Of a stretch of 64,000 bases of DNA, positions 43,520 through 52,237 are shown piece by piece; the stretch's first letter is position 1, and each line of letters begins with the position of its first letter. Both the position numbers and the translations under genes were made by a program. Origin of the DNA: an uncultured Lachnospiraceae bacterium (GTDB lineage: Bacteria > Bacillota > Clostridia > Lachnospirales > Lachnospiraceae); assembly GCA_910577175.1 (NCBI GenBank), contig CAJTLU010000009.1, positions 1 to 64,000 of the forward strand, read 5' to 3'. The notes beneath the pieces were generated by a model. That model made no database searches and was not told the DNA's origin. It saw nothing but the letters and a program-made list of their open reading frames with translations.

Positions 43520-46500
43520 ATGGCAGCCGGAAGCAAGGGAACAGGAACGAAAAGGACTACGTCTACAGGGACAGCAGGAAGGCGGACGGGAACCGGAACG
43601 AAAAGCGGGGGAAGAAGTTCTGCGGGAACCAGAAAGAAAAGCACCTCTGCTGCAAGGGGCAGAAACGGAAAGAAGGTTCCGGCATCTACGGAGCTTCAGA
43701 ATGAAGTTGCGCTGATGATTACCCTGGTGGTGTCTGTGCTTTTGTTTCTGAGTCATTTTAATTTAGGCGGTGCGGTCGGTAATGCAATTAACGGCGTAAT
43801 GTTCGGGCTGTTTGGCATTCTGGCGTATTTATTTCCGGTGATTTTGTTTTTTGGCATGGCATTTTTTCTTGCAAACCGCGGCAGCCGTACGCTTCCGCTG
43901 AAGATGCTGTATGTTTTTGGGATGCTGCTTATGCTGACGGCGTTTATCCAGCTTTTGACATCCTATTCCCCGGAGCAGTGGAAGCCGGACGGGGAAGATG
44001 CGGGACTCCCGCTTGGCAGTTACTATACGCTTGCAAGAGACTATAAAAAGGGCGGCGGTATTTTCGGCGGCTTTATTTGCTATCTGTTTGAGCCGCTGTT
44101 TGGCAGGGCCGGTTCCTTTGTGGTAGTAATTGCGGTATTTCTTGTCTGCTTTATGCTGTTTTCCCAAAAGGCGCTGTTTGCATGGATTGCAAAGCGGAGC
44201 AGCGAGAGGTATGTGATACATAAAGCACATGCGATGGAGCGGAGAGAGTCGTATGAGCAGAGACAGGCGGAGAGGGCGCGTTTGATTGAAGAGAAACGGA
44301 AGGAGCTCGGAGAGCGCCGCGCAAAGACCTATCTTTTATCCGAAGAGGAAAAGAGAAAGTTCGGGCTGGCGGAAGCGGCAGAACTACCGGAGGTACCAGA
44401 GACACCTGCGCCTGTAGTGCCGAAGCGCCCTGCTGTGAAGAAGGAGAGGGAGAAAGAGAAAAAGAGCTTTTCTATCAATGGGATACCGGAAAAGGATTTT
44501 ACCGCAGAGCTGAACGCCCAGTATACGCTGCCGAAGCAGACGGTATCCGAGGTCAGCACGCTTTATGAGGAGGAACGCATACAACAGAACAAAGGGCTCC
44601 GGATGATAGAAATTTCCCCGGAGACGGGAGAATACAAAGATACCACCTATGCTGGATGGTGGACGGCACAGGAGAAGCCTTTACAGAAGGAACCGGCACA
44701 AAAAGCCCCGGTACCAAAAGACCCGGTTCCGTTTGTGCCAAAGGCTGTGGAGCAGGCCGCTCCGCAGCAGCAGGAGCAGGCAGTGCCGGTACACCGTGAG
44801 CAGACTGCACCGGTGCGCCGCGAGCCGACCGTTGCGGAGCAGCTTTCCGCGCTCGGCGCGCAGGACAGGCAGACCTCAGGCGGGCATGTCTTCCGTGACG
44901 ATCCGGCGCCTTCGGTGGCAGAGCCTGCAGAGAAGGCGCGGCAGGAGGTGCAGGAAGCACACGCAGAGCAGACAACCGGCTCGTATGGTTCCGGTCACGC
45001 AGAAGATACGGGAAAGGATACCTCAGGACGGGAAGCAGCCGGAGAGTCTGCAAAAGAAAGTACGAAGGAGGCGCCGGTGGCAAGGGATAGTGCAAAAGAC
45101 GCTTCCGGAGAGCCGCTTATCATAGAAGAAACGGAACCGGTCAAAAAGTATGAGATTCCTCCGATTGACCTGCTGACGAAGCCGAAGGGCTCAAAGGGTG
45201 TTTCGGAGCAGGATTTACGGGAGACGGCACAGAAGCTGCAAAGTACGCTCGACAGCTTCGGGGTGCGTGTAACGGTAACCAATGTCAGCTGCGGACCTTC
45301 GGTAACACGCTATGAGCTGCAGCCGGAGCAGGGGGTAAAGGTCAGCAGGATTACAAGTCTTGCGGACGATATCAAGCTGAATCTGGCGGCGGCAGACGTG
45401 CGCATTGAGGCGCCGATTCCGGGAAAGGCTGCTGTAGGAATCGAGGTGCCGAACAAGGAAAATTCAACTGTACTGCTGCGTGAGCTGTTAGAATCGAATG
45501 AATTTGTTTCTCATGGTTCGAGAGTGGCATTTGCCGTAGGAAAGGATATCGGCGGGCAGACGGTTGTGACGGATATTGCAAAGATGCCGCACCTTCTGAT
45601 TGCAGGAGCTACCGGCTCCGGTAAGTCAGTCTGCATCAATACGTTGATTATGAGTATTTTGTATAAGGCTGACCCGGCAGACGTCAAGCTGATTATGGTT
45701 GACCCGAAGGTCGTAGAGCTTTCTGTGTATAACGGGATTCCGCATCTGATGATACCGGTCGTTACCGACCCGAAAAAGGCAAGCGCGGCATTGAACTGGG
45801 CAGTTGTCGAAATGACGGAGCGTTATCAAAAGTTTGCGGAGCTTGGTGTCCGTGATTTGAAAGGATATAATGAACGTGTTGCGGATGCGGCGGCACAGGG
45901 GTTAGAGGAGGAGAAGTACAAGCGTCTTCCGCAGATTGTCATTATCGTGGACGAGCTTGCCGACCTGATGATGGTAGCGCCGGGAGAGGTGGAGGATTCT
46001 ATCTGCCGTCTGGCGCAGTTAGCACGTGCGGCAGGTCTGCATCTTGTAATTGCAACGCAGCGTCCGTCTGTCAATGTCATTACAGGCCTGATTAAGGCGA
46101 ATATTCCGTCCCGTATTGCCTTTGCAGTATCTTCGGCGATTGATTCACGTACTATTTTGGACAGTGCGGGCGCTGAAAAGCTTTTGGGTAAGGGAGATAT
46201 GCTCTTTTTCCCGTCCGGCTATTCCAAACCGGTGCGTGTGCAGGGCGCATTTGTGTCTGACCACGAGGTAAGCGCTGTGGTCGATTTCTTAAAGGCACAG
46301 AACAACGGGACCGGCTACAGTGAAGAGGTTACGGAGAAAATCGCCAATATGCCAAATGCAGGAGGACAGGCCGGAGGCTCCGGGAGCCAGAGCGGGTACG
46401 ACGAGTATTTTGCGGATGCCGGCCGCCTGATTATCGAAAAGGACAAGGCGTCCATCGGGATGCTGCAGCGCGCTTATAAGGTCGGCTTTAACCGTGCGGC

Positions 46501-46618
46501 TCGCATTATGGACCAGCTTGCGGAGGCAGGCGTGGTAGGACCGGAGGGAGGCACAAAGCCGCGTAAGATACTGATGACGGCAGAGGAGTTCGAGCAGTTT
46601 ATAGGAGATTATGTCTGA
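43520..46618 (+). CDS. ftsK: DNA translocase FtsK/SpoIIIE
   Basis: 1032 residues, longer than Bacillus SpoIIIE (~790) because of a long linker. A Lys/Arg/Gly-rich ~60-residue head, four membrane spans (~70-230), then a Pro/Gln/Glu-rich linker (~255-540). The motor has Walker A IAGATGSGKSVCINT, Walker B VIIVDELADLMMVAPGE and TQRPSVNVITGLIKANIPSR. The C-terminal gamma winged-helix (~955-1032) has AGRLIIEKDKASIGMLQRAY. Pumps DNA through the closing or sporulation septum. Start ATG 43520 after GGAAGG. 1-nt overlap with the next gene. Confidence 0.95.
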   Translation: MAAGSKGTGTKRTTSTGTAGRRTGTGTKSGGRSSAGTRKKSTSAARGRNGKKVPASTELQNEVALMITLVVSVLLFLSHFNLGGAVGNAINGVMFGLFGILAYLFPVILFFGMAFFLANRGSRTLPLKMLYVFGMLLMLTAFIQLLTSYSPEQWKPDGEDAGLPLGSYYTLARDYKKGGGIFGGFICYLFEPLFGRAGSFVVVIAVFLVCFMLFSQKALFAWIAKRSSERYVIHKAHAMERRESYEQRQAERARLIEEKRKELGERRAKTYLLSEEEKRKFGLAEAAELPEVPETPAPVVPKRPAVKKEREKEKKSFSINGIPEKDFTAELNAQYTLPKQTVSEVSTLYEEERIQQNKGLRMIEISPETGEYKDTTYAGWWTAQEKPLQKEPAQKAPVPKDPVPFVPKAVEQAAPQQQEQAVPVHREQTAPVRREPTVAEQLSALGAQDRQTSGGHVFRDDPAPSVAEPAEKARQEVQEAHAEQTTGSYGSGHAEDTGKDTSGREAAGESAKESTKEAPVARDSAKDASGEPLIIEETEPVKKYEIPPIDLLTKPKGSKGVSEQDLRETAQKLQSTLDSFGVRVTVTNVSCGPSVTRYELQPEQGVKVSRITSLADDIKLNLAAADVRIEAPIPGKAAVGIEVPNKENSTVLLRELLESNEFVSHGSRVAFAVGKDIGGQTVVTDIAKMPHLLIAGATGSGKSVCINTLIMSILYKADPADVKLIMVDPKVVELSVYNGIPHLMIPVVTDPKKASAALNWAVVEMTERYQKFAELGVRDLKGYNERVADAAAQGLEEEKYKRLPQIVIIVDELADLMMVAPGEVEDSICRLAQLARAAGLHLVIATQRPSVNVITGLIKANIPSRIAFAVSSAIDSRTILDSAGAEKLLGKGDMLFFPSGYSKPVRVQGAFVSDHEVSAVVDFLKAQNNGTGYSEEVTEKIANMPNAGGQAGGSGSQSGYDEYFADAGRLIIEKDKASIGMLQRAYKVGFNRAARIMDQLAEAGVVGPEGGTKPRKILMTAEEFEQFIGDYV

Positions 46619-47301
46619 TGGAGTACGATGTTTTATTGTTTGATGCGGATGACACGTTGTTTGATTTCGGGAAAGCAATGCGGACGTCTCTGCAGAAGTC
46701 GATGGAGGCTATGGGGATTCCTTTCCGGGCGGAGTATTGTACGGTCTATGAAACGCTGAACGGAGCGCTCTGGCGGCAGTTAGAGCAGGGTATGCTGACA
46801 AAGGAAGAGCTGAAAAAGCGCCGTATGGCGGAGTTTTTTGCAGAAATCGGCGTTACGGCGGATGCCGGAAGGATGCAGGAGCTGTACCAGCAGCAGTTAA
46901 ACGGTAGCGCCTTTCTGCTTCCGGAGGCAAGAGAGGTTCTTTCTGCTCTTTCAGCGGAAAAAAGCTGCTATATTGTGACAAACGGCTTTGCTGAAACGCA
47001 GCGGGGGCGTTTAAAGCTGGCAGGAATCGAAGGCTTTTTCAAGGGGCTGTTTATTTCAGAGGAAATCGGCGCACAAAAGCCGAACAAAAAGTTTTTTGAC
47101 GCGGTGTTTTCTGTTTTAGGAGAAGCGGCGCGGGAGCGTGCCATGATTATCGGGGATTCGTTGACTTCGGATATACTTGGCGGAAACCAGGCGGGAATTG
47201 CGACCTGCTGGTATAATCCGAAGCAAAAGGAAAATCCTCAGAAAATCCCGGTGACAAAGGAAATCCGTAGCCTTACGGAGCTTATCGCGTGGCAGGCTTA
47301 G
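46618..47301 (+). CDS. HAD phosphatase, YjjG-like pyrimidine nucleotidase
   Basis: 227 residues. Motif I LLFDADDTLFDFGKAM (the 'DADDTLFDF' form is typical of YjjG), motif II IVTNGFAETQRGRLK, motif III Lys in EIGAQKPNKKFFDAVF and motif IV IIGDSLTSDILGGNQAG. YjjG-type enzymes clear non-canonical pyrimidine nucleotides. The ATG overlaps the ftsK stop by one base. Confidence 0.9.
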   Translation: MEYDVLLFDADDTLFDFGKAMRTSLQKSMEAMGIPFRAEYCTVYETLNGALWRQLEQGMLTKEELKKRRMAEFFAEIGVTADAGRMQELYQQQLNGSAFLLPEAREVLSALSAEKSCYIVTNGFAETQRGRLKLAGIEGFFKGLFISEEIGAQKPNKKFFDAVFSVLGEAARERAMIIGDSLTSDILGGNQAGIATCWYNPKQKENPQKIPVTKEIRSLTELIAWQA

Positions 47302-47386
47302 CAGCCTCCGGCGGAGGTCCGGTGTAGTGTCAGCGCATGCAAAACCAAGCTACGGCACGGTCTGCGGGACAAAAAGGAGATATAAA

Positions 47387-47428
47387 ATGCGGAAACGCAA
47401 ACGGCAAAGGAAAGCTGCCGGGACATAA
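47387..47428 (+). CDS. 13-residue Arg/Lys-rich leader ORF upstream of fhs
   Basis: AAAGGAG, 8-nt spacing, ATG, then MRKRKRQRKAAGT and TAA, 49 nt before fhs. The ribosome site is nearly perfect and half of the residues are basic. It could be a leader peptide or a chance ORF in a copy of the dispersed repeat (the sequence ATGCGGAAACGCAAA is a variant of it). Confidence 0.35.
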   Translation: MRKRKRQRKAAGT

Positions 47429-47445
47429 AGCTGCATATAAAATGT

Positions 47446-47456
47446 GAAAACTCAAG
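47446..47456 (+). repeat. Dispersed repeat, copy 5 (GAAAACTCAAG)
   Basis: Unlike the other copies it lies directly before the fhs ribosome-binding site, not before a promoter. One extra A relative to the others. Confidence 0.4.
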
Positions 47457-47477
47457 AAAGAAGGAGGACGGGAAAGG

Positions 47478-49148
47478 ATGAAGACAGATATTGAAATCGC
47501 ACAGGAGGCAGAGCTGTGGCCGGTGAAGGAGGTTGTAGCGCAGTTAGGAATCGCAGAGGACGAGCTTGATTTTTACGGGAAGTACAAGGCGAAGCTTACG
47601 GACGAGCTTTGGGAAAGAGTAAAGGAGAACCCGGACGGTAAGCTGATTTTAGTGACTGCAATCAATCCGACTCCGGCAGGAGAGGGAAAGACGACAACGA
47701 CCGTAGGTCTGGGACAGGCGTTCGGCAGGCTCGGAAAGAAGGCAGTCATTGCCCTGCGCGAGCCTTCTCTCGGTCCGTGCTTCGGCATCAAGGGCGGCGC
47801 GGCAGGCGGCGGCTATGCGCAGGTAGTGCCGATGGAGGATTTAAACCTTCACTTTACCGGAGATTTTCATGCAATTACGTCTGCGAACAATCTGCTGGCG
47901 GCTCTTTTAGATAACCATATCCAGCAGGGCAATGCCCTCCGGATTGACACAAAGCAGGTCATCTGGAAGCGTTGTCTTGACATGAACGACCGCGCCCTCC
48001 GCAATATTGTTATCGGCATGGGAAAAAAGGCAGACGGCGTAGTACGGGAGGACCATTTTATTATTACGGTAGCTTCCGAGATTATGGCAATTCTCTGTCT
48101 GGCGGAAAATATGGATGATTTGAAGGCACGTCTCGGACGGATTATCGTAGCGTACGATTATGACGGCAATCCGGTTACGGCAGAGCAATTAAAGGCAGTA
48201 GGCGCAATGGCAGCGCTGCTTAGGGATGCCCTTCGCCCGAACCTGATCCAGACGTTAGAGCATACTCCGGCGATTGTCCATGGCGGCCCGTTTGCAAATA
48301 TTGCGCACGGCTGCAACAGTGTACGTGCAACCAGAACCGCGTTAAAGCTTGCGGATTATGTCGTGACGGAGGCAGGCTTTGGTGCGGACCTTGGCGCAGA
48401 GAAGTTCCTTGATATCAAGTGCCGCATGGCAGGGTTAAAGCCGGATGCGGTCGTTCTGGTGGCGACCGTGCGCGCGTTGAAGTACAACGGCGGCGTGGCA
48501 AAGACCGAGCTTGCCGGGGAGAATCTGGAGGCGTTAAAAAAGGGAATTGTCAATCTGGAAAAGCACATTGAGAATTTGCAGAAGTATCATGTGCCGGTTG
48601 TAGTGACCTTGAACCGTTTTGTAACGGATTCCCCGGCAGAGCTTGCCTATGTACGTGAGTTCTGCGAAAGCCGCGGCGCGGAGTTTGCGCTTTCGGATGT
48701 CTGGGAGCATGGCGGCGAGGGCGGTATCGCGCTTGCCGAAAAGGTGCTTGCTACGCTTGCTACAAAGGAGAGCCGTTTTGCACCGCTATATCCGGATGAA
48801 ATGTCTATCTGTGAAAAGATTGAGACGATTGCAAAGGAAATTTACGGCGCAGGCAGCGTGACCTACGACCCGGCGGCAAAGAAGGCGATTGCGAAAATTG
48901 AGGCAATGGGCTTTGGAAACGTCCCTGTCTGCATGGCAAAGAACCAGTATTCCCTGTCGGACGACCAGACGAAGCTCGGGCGTCCGGAGGGCTTTACCGT
49001 CAATATCCGGGAGGCATATATTTCCGCGGGCGCGGGCTTTGTTGTAGCCATTACCGGTACGATTATGACGATGCCGGGGCTTCCGAAAAACCCGGCGGCG
49101 GAGCGGATTGATGTCGGCGAGGATGGAAGGATTACCGGATTATTTTAA
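47478..49148 (+). CDS. fhs: Formate-tetrahydrofolate ligase
   Basis: 556 residues. ATP-dependent activation of formate to 10-formyl-THF for purine synthesis, and in acetogens the first methyl-branch step of the Wood-Ljungdahl pathway. P-loop PTPAGEGKTTTTVGLGQAF, LREPSLGPCFGIKGGAAGGG, NLHFTGDFHAITSANNLLAA, and HGGPFANIAHGCNS. Start ATG 47478 after AGGAGGAC. No other folate-pathway gene adjoins. Confidence 0.97.
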   Translation: MKTDIEIAQEAELWPVKEVVAQLGIAEDELDFYGKYKAKLTDELWERVKENPDGKLILVTAINPTPAGEGKTTTTVGLGQAFGRLGKKAVIALREPSLGPCFGIKGGAAGGGYAQVVPMEDLNLHFTGDFHAITSANNLLAALLDNHIQQGNALRIDTKQVIWKRCLDMNDRALRNIVIGMGKKADGVVREDHFIITVASEIMAILCLAENMDDLKARLGRIIVAYDYDGNPVTAEQLKAVGAMAALLRDALRPNLIQTLEHTPAIVHGGPFANIAHGCNSVRATRTALKLADYVVTEAGFGADLGAEKFLDIKCRMAGLKPDAVVLVATVRALKYNGGVAKTELAGENLEALKKGIVNLEKHIENLQKYHVPVVVTLNRFVTDSPAELAYVREFCESRGAEFALSDVWEHGGEGGIALAEKVLATLATKESRFAPLYPDEMSICEKIETIAKEIYGAGSVTYDPAAKKAIAKIEAMGFGNVPVCMAKNQYSLSDDQTKLGRPEGFTVNIREAYISAGAGFVVAITGTIMTMPGLPKNPAAERIDVGEDGRITGLF

Positions 49149-49158
49149 GGAGAGTGTA

Positions 49159-50178
49159 ATGGAACGTGACGATATTATCATCCGGAACGCGGTGCTTCAT
49201 ATTTTGGATTCCTCCGTCGGAATGCCGGTGCTGTCGGACAGTTTGTTAGAGTCCTCTCCGGATTTGAACGACTTTTTGCGGGCGCATATTTACCGGCTGC
49301 TTTCGGGAGACGAGCTGAAGCAGTGTGAGTTCGATACGGAAAATTCTGAGGTTTATGCGCTGTTGAAGGAGTTTGAGGAGGAGGCGCTGATTCCGGTCAG
49401 CAAGGAGTTAGCGGGAAGGCTGTATACGATTCTGAATGCCAATATAGAGATACCGGCGGGAGATGTGTTTTTTGTGACCTTCCAGCTGCAGTCCGGATTC
49501 CACCTTGCTATCCTGAAAATGAATTACAAAGAGGTTTATGTGCATTATACCTCCTTGGGGGAGCAGGAGGAAAATATCAATGAGGTGATGCGGCAGACGG
49601 CGGCGCTCCCCCTTGCAGGAGGGACGCTTGCGGAGGCAGTGCTGATTGACTTATCCGACCGCTCGGTGCGTCTTGTGGAAAAGAAGTTCCCGGTCAACGG
49701 CGAAAAGGTCAATTACCTTTCGGAGTTGTTTTTGCAGTGCCATGCGAAGCTGTCGCAGAAGACGAAGCTTGACCTTGTGGCAAAGGCGGTAGAGCAGATT
49801 CATAAGAAATATTATGACGGCGATTTTGAGCAGAAAATGAAAGCAAAGAGCGTCCTGCACGAAGAATGCGCAAAAAATGACGGCGCTATCCGGGTGGAGG
49901 AGCTTACAGAAAAGGTATTTCAGGAGGCTCCGCCCGAGGTAAAGGAAGAGTTTGTAGAGAAGCTCGAAAAGTATCGTCTGCCAAAGGAAGAAATCAGGCT
50001 CCAAAGTGAAAAGACGACAAAGAAGTTTGAGAAGCAGTATCTTACAACAGATAGCGGAATTGAAATCAACATTCCGATGGAGGAGTACCACAACAAGCAG
50101 CATGTGGAGTTTATCACGAATCCGGACGGTACGATTTCGGTCTTGATTAAGAATGTGAACCGGATTACAAGTAAGTAA
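49159..50178 (+). CDS. Nucleoid-associated protein, NdpA-like
   Basis: 339 residues. N-terminal DIIIRNAVLHILDSSVGMPV and the closing HVEFITNPDGTISVLIKNVN are those of the clostridial relatives of the 37-kDa nucleoid-associated protein. Charged and soluble, with a long Lys/Glu-rich middle. Binds DNA in E. coli; role in Clostridia not established. ATG 49159 follows AAGGAGAG, 10 nt after fhs. Confidence 0.82.
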   Translation: MERDDIIIRNAVLHILDSSVGMPVLSDSLLESSPDLNDFLRAHIYRLLSGDELKQCEFDTENSEVYALLKEFEEEALIPVSKELAGRLYTILNANIEIPAGDVFFVTFQLQSGFHLAILKMNYKEVYVHYTSLGEQEENINEVMRQTAALPLAGGTLAEAVLIDLSDRSVRLVEKKFPVNGEKVNYLSELFLQCHAKLSQKTKLDLVAKAVEQIHKKYYDGDFEQKMKAKSVLHEECAKNDGAIRVEELTEKVFQEAPPEVKEEFVEKLEKYRLPKEEIRLQSEKTTKKFEKQYLTTDSGIEINIPMEEYHNKQHVEFITNPDGTISVLIKNVNRITSK

Positions 50179-50218
50179 ATACATATCTTCTGCTTTGACG
50201 GAAAAAGGAAGCGTGGCG

Positions 50219-50482
50219 TCAGCATTTATGGCTTTCTTTCAGACATGCCTTGCAGTCGATATCCACCAGAATGATGTCAGGGCCGATTTGCTTGATGCAG
50301 CACCAAGGGATGACATATTCATGTTCCGCGCCCCAGAACCCGAACAGCTTACAGGGACCGGGAACAATCAGCTTTTCCAGACAGCCTGTGGTCAGGTTAA
50401 ATTCAATGTCCCCGACAAAGCCGAGTCTTGCGCAGTCACGGCAGTTGATAACTTCCTTTTGGCGTAGTTCGCAAAGACGCAT
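50219..50482 (-). CDS. YlmC/YmxH-family sporulation protein (PRC barrel)
   Basis: 87 residues. MRLCELRQKEVINCRDCARL, GFVGDIEFNLTTGCLEKLIV and EYVIPWCCIKQIGPDIILVD give the single PRC-barrel of the YlmC/YmxH family, found in endospore formers. Monocistronic on the - strand, convergent with the NdpA-like gene. Supports a spore-forming host. Confidence 0.9.
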   Translation of the reverse strand: MRLCELRQKEVINCRDCARLGFVGDIEFNLTTGCLEKLIVPGPCKLFGFWGAEHEYVIPWCCIKQIGPDIILVDIDCKACLKESHKC

Positions 50483-50577
50483 AGGCAGCCCCCTTAGTAT
50501 AGAGGTAGTGTTGTTATAATACTATATGCACAGATGGAAAAAAATTGTCTGTCAATCAAAAAACAAGGGTAGTTTGT

Positions 50578-51000
50578 ATGGAATATTCTCCTGTATGGCT
50601 TTCCGAACCGGAGGTTTTTGAGGTAAACCGTGCGAAAGCCCATTCCGACCACGATTTTTATGCGGTGAAGGACGGGAAGCGCTGTCCGCTGCGGCAGTCC
50701 TTGAACGGAGCTTGGAGGTTTTCTTATGCGGAAAACCCGCAGGAAAGAGAGAAGGACTTTTATAAGGAGGAGCCGTCGGAGTTTGATGTTACGCCGTACA
50801 TCAGGGAGAAAAATAACCGTCTTGCGGTGGAGGTTTACCAGAGAAGCAGCGCAAGCTGGCTCGAGGACCAGGATTTCTGGAGATTTTCCAGGATTTTCTG
50901 CGACGTAGTCTCTGCTTGCTTAAAGAAAAAAGACATAGGAGAAGGGGGCTGCCGCAGACAGAAAGCGCAGCCCTTTTTTGCAAGCGGCGAATATCTTTAA
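50578..51000 (+). pseudogene. Decayed beta-galactosidase (GH2) fragment
   Basis: An intact GH2 enzyme has ~1000 residues. Here 140 codons remain. YSPVWLSEPEVFEVNRAKAH and QSLNGAWRFSYAENPQEREKDF are the normal N-terminus. The chain then jumps to DVTPYIREKNNRLAVEVYQR and WLEDQDFWRFSRIF, which in LacZ lie some 80-100 residues further on. After 'FSRIF' the sequence is unrelated and ends at a terminator. So both an internal deletion and loss of the C-terminal ~800 residues occurred. The start ATG 50578 lacks a good ribosome site. Confidence 0.75.
50946..50979 (+). terminator. Terminator in the beta-galactosidase remnant
   Basis: GGGCTGC (50946-50952) pairs with GCAGCCC (50967-50973), followed by TTTTTT. 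Probably the original lacZ terminator, now joined to the 5' fragment by the deletion. Confidence 0.7.
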
Positions 51001-51213
51001 TGCAAATCCGTTGGCGGACAGGAAATAGTCTGCTGTTTGTAAGAAGCCGCCACACCCGGAGCCGCTGCGCATTCTGTATCAGTGTGTGAAAGCAGATTTT
51101 TGTGAGAAAAAACGCTGAAATTATTTCACTTTGAGACATATAAGTTCTTGTCAACGGAAGGTATGGTATAGCAATTGAAATTAAGAACAGAAAGAGAGCA
51201 AGGAGGGCAGGTT

Positions 51214-51702
51214 ATGAAGAAGCAGGAAATTTATGAGTATCTGGCAGACAGGAAGCTTTGGCATGAAATTACGGAGCATGAAGCGGTTTACAATATGGCG
51301 GAGCTTTCTCTAATTGATATTCCGTATCCGGAAGCAGAAGCTAAAAATCTTTTTGTACGCGATGATAAAAAAAGAAATTATTACCTTATCACAATAAAGG
51401 GCGATAAAAGAGTAGACTTAAAAGAGTTCAGGCAGAAGAATCATACCCGTCCTTTGGGTTTTGCTTCGGCAGATGAACTGCTTGGCATTCTGGGATTGCT
51501 GCCGGGTTCTGTAACGCCGCTCGGGATACTCAATGATACAGAAAGAAAGGGCGGGGTATTTTTCGACAGGGACTTTCTGGAGCCGCCGGGGCTGGTCGGT
51601 GTCCACCCAAACGAGAATACGGCAACCGTATGGATAAAAACAAATGATTTAATCAGCATCATAAAGGAGCATGGAAATCCAGTGACGGTTGTGCAACTCT
51701 GA
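51214..51702 (+). CDS. Aminoacyl-tRNA deacylase, YbaK/ProX family
   Basis: 162 residues. KKQEIYEYLADRKLWHEITE, the core KNLFVRDDKKRNYYLITIKG (catalytic Lys region), GFASADELLGILGLLPGSVTPLGILND, and GVHPNENTATVWI. These match the free-standing ProXp-ala/YbaK editing proteins, which hydrolyse mischarged Ala-tRNA(Pro). ATG 51214 follows AAGGAGG. Confidence 0.9.
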   Translation: MKKQEIYEYLADRKLWHEITEHEAVYNMAELSLIDIPYPEAEAKNLFVRDDKKRNYYLITIKGDKRVDLKEFRQKNHTRPLGFASADELLGILGLLPGSVTPLGILNDTERKGGVFFDRDFLEPPGLVGVHPNENTATVWIKTNDLISIIKEHGNPVTVVQL

Positions 51703-51747
51703 GCAGTCGCAGTCCGTTCCGGCTGTTCGGTAAACGGAGTGCTTCGC

Positions 51748-51975
51748 TTATTCCGAAATATCAGTTTCAAATATCATTTTTTTGCAGGCGGCGCAATAAT
51801 CTGCCTCAATTGTAAACGTGGCAAGAGGATAGTTTGCGGCTTTTATTTTTCCCCTACCGCACAGCTTATCTATGAAGCCAGATTTTTTCCTGCCTGCTTT
51901 CCAATAGACCCTACTTCTTCCGTCCCCTGAGATGATTCCTCTCTGCATTTCCTGATTACAATATGGACATTCCAT
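51748..51975 (-). CDS. Small zinc-binding protein (PF20097/DUF6487-like)
   Basis: 75 residues. CPYCNQEMQRGIISGDGRS at the N-terminus and CAACKKM near the C-terminus give two CxxC pairs. The 'CPYCNxEMxxGxI' opening is characteristic of a small protein family of unknown function. Ribosome site AAGGAGG and a promoter on the - strand (52019-52047) support expression. Confidence 0.8.
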   Translation of the reverse strand: MECPYCNQEMQRGIISGDGRSRVYWKAGRKKSGFIDKLCGRGKIKAANYPLATFTIEADYCAACKKMIFETDISE

Positions 51976-52018
51976 GATAATCCTCCTTGGAAAAAATGGT
52001 TTATTAAATTATGGTTAG

Positions 52019-52047
52019 ATTATAGCATACAGAAGAGTTCATTACAA
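52019..52047 (-). promoter_or_regulatory. Promoter of the small zinc-binding gene
   Basis: On the - strand: TTGTAA, 17-nt spacer, TATAAT. Confidence 0.55.
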
Positions 52048-52131
52048 GATACCCAATTTATAAGAGGAAAAATTTGTCGAAAAATATCAGGAAAAGTCAT
52101 GTGAAATCAGGACGATTTTTTTCTGATGCTA

Positions 52132-52159
52132 TTGTAATGCGGAAGAACTATGATAAAAT
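52132..52159 (+). promoter_or_regulatory. Promoter at the left end of the secreted-protein island
   Basis: TTGTAA (52132-52137), 16-nt spacer, TAAAAT (52154-52159), followed by an AT-rich leader. Confidence 0.5.
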
Positions 52160-52237
52160 AAAATAGGAGTTATCATTAGAATTATAAATGATAATACTTT
52201 CTGTAAGCGGAAAAGAATGGAAGGGAGAAGTGTTAGT

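Noticed and set aside
44553..45282. Pro/Arg-rich open frames within the ftsK linker on both strands
   Set aside because: They lie within the low-complexity linker of the translocase and have no start signals or recognisable content.
47302..47477. Possible tetrahydrofolate riboswitch upstream of fhs
   Set aside because: The position is right, but I cannot find the conserved core of the THF riboswitch; only a short GC-rich hairpin, a leader ORF and a repeat copy are visible.
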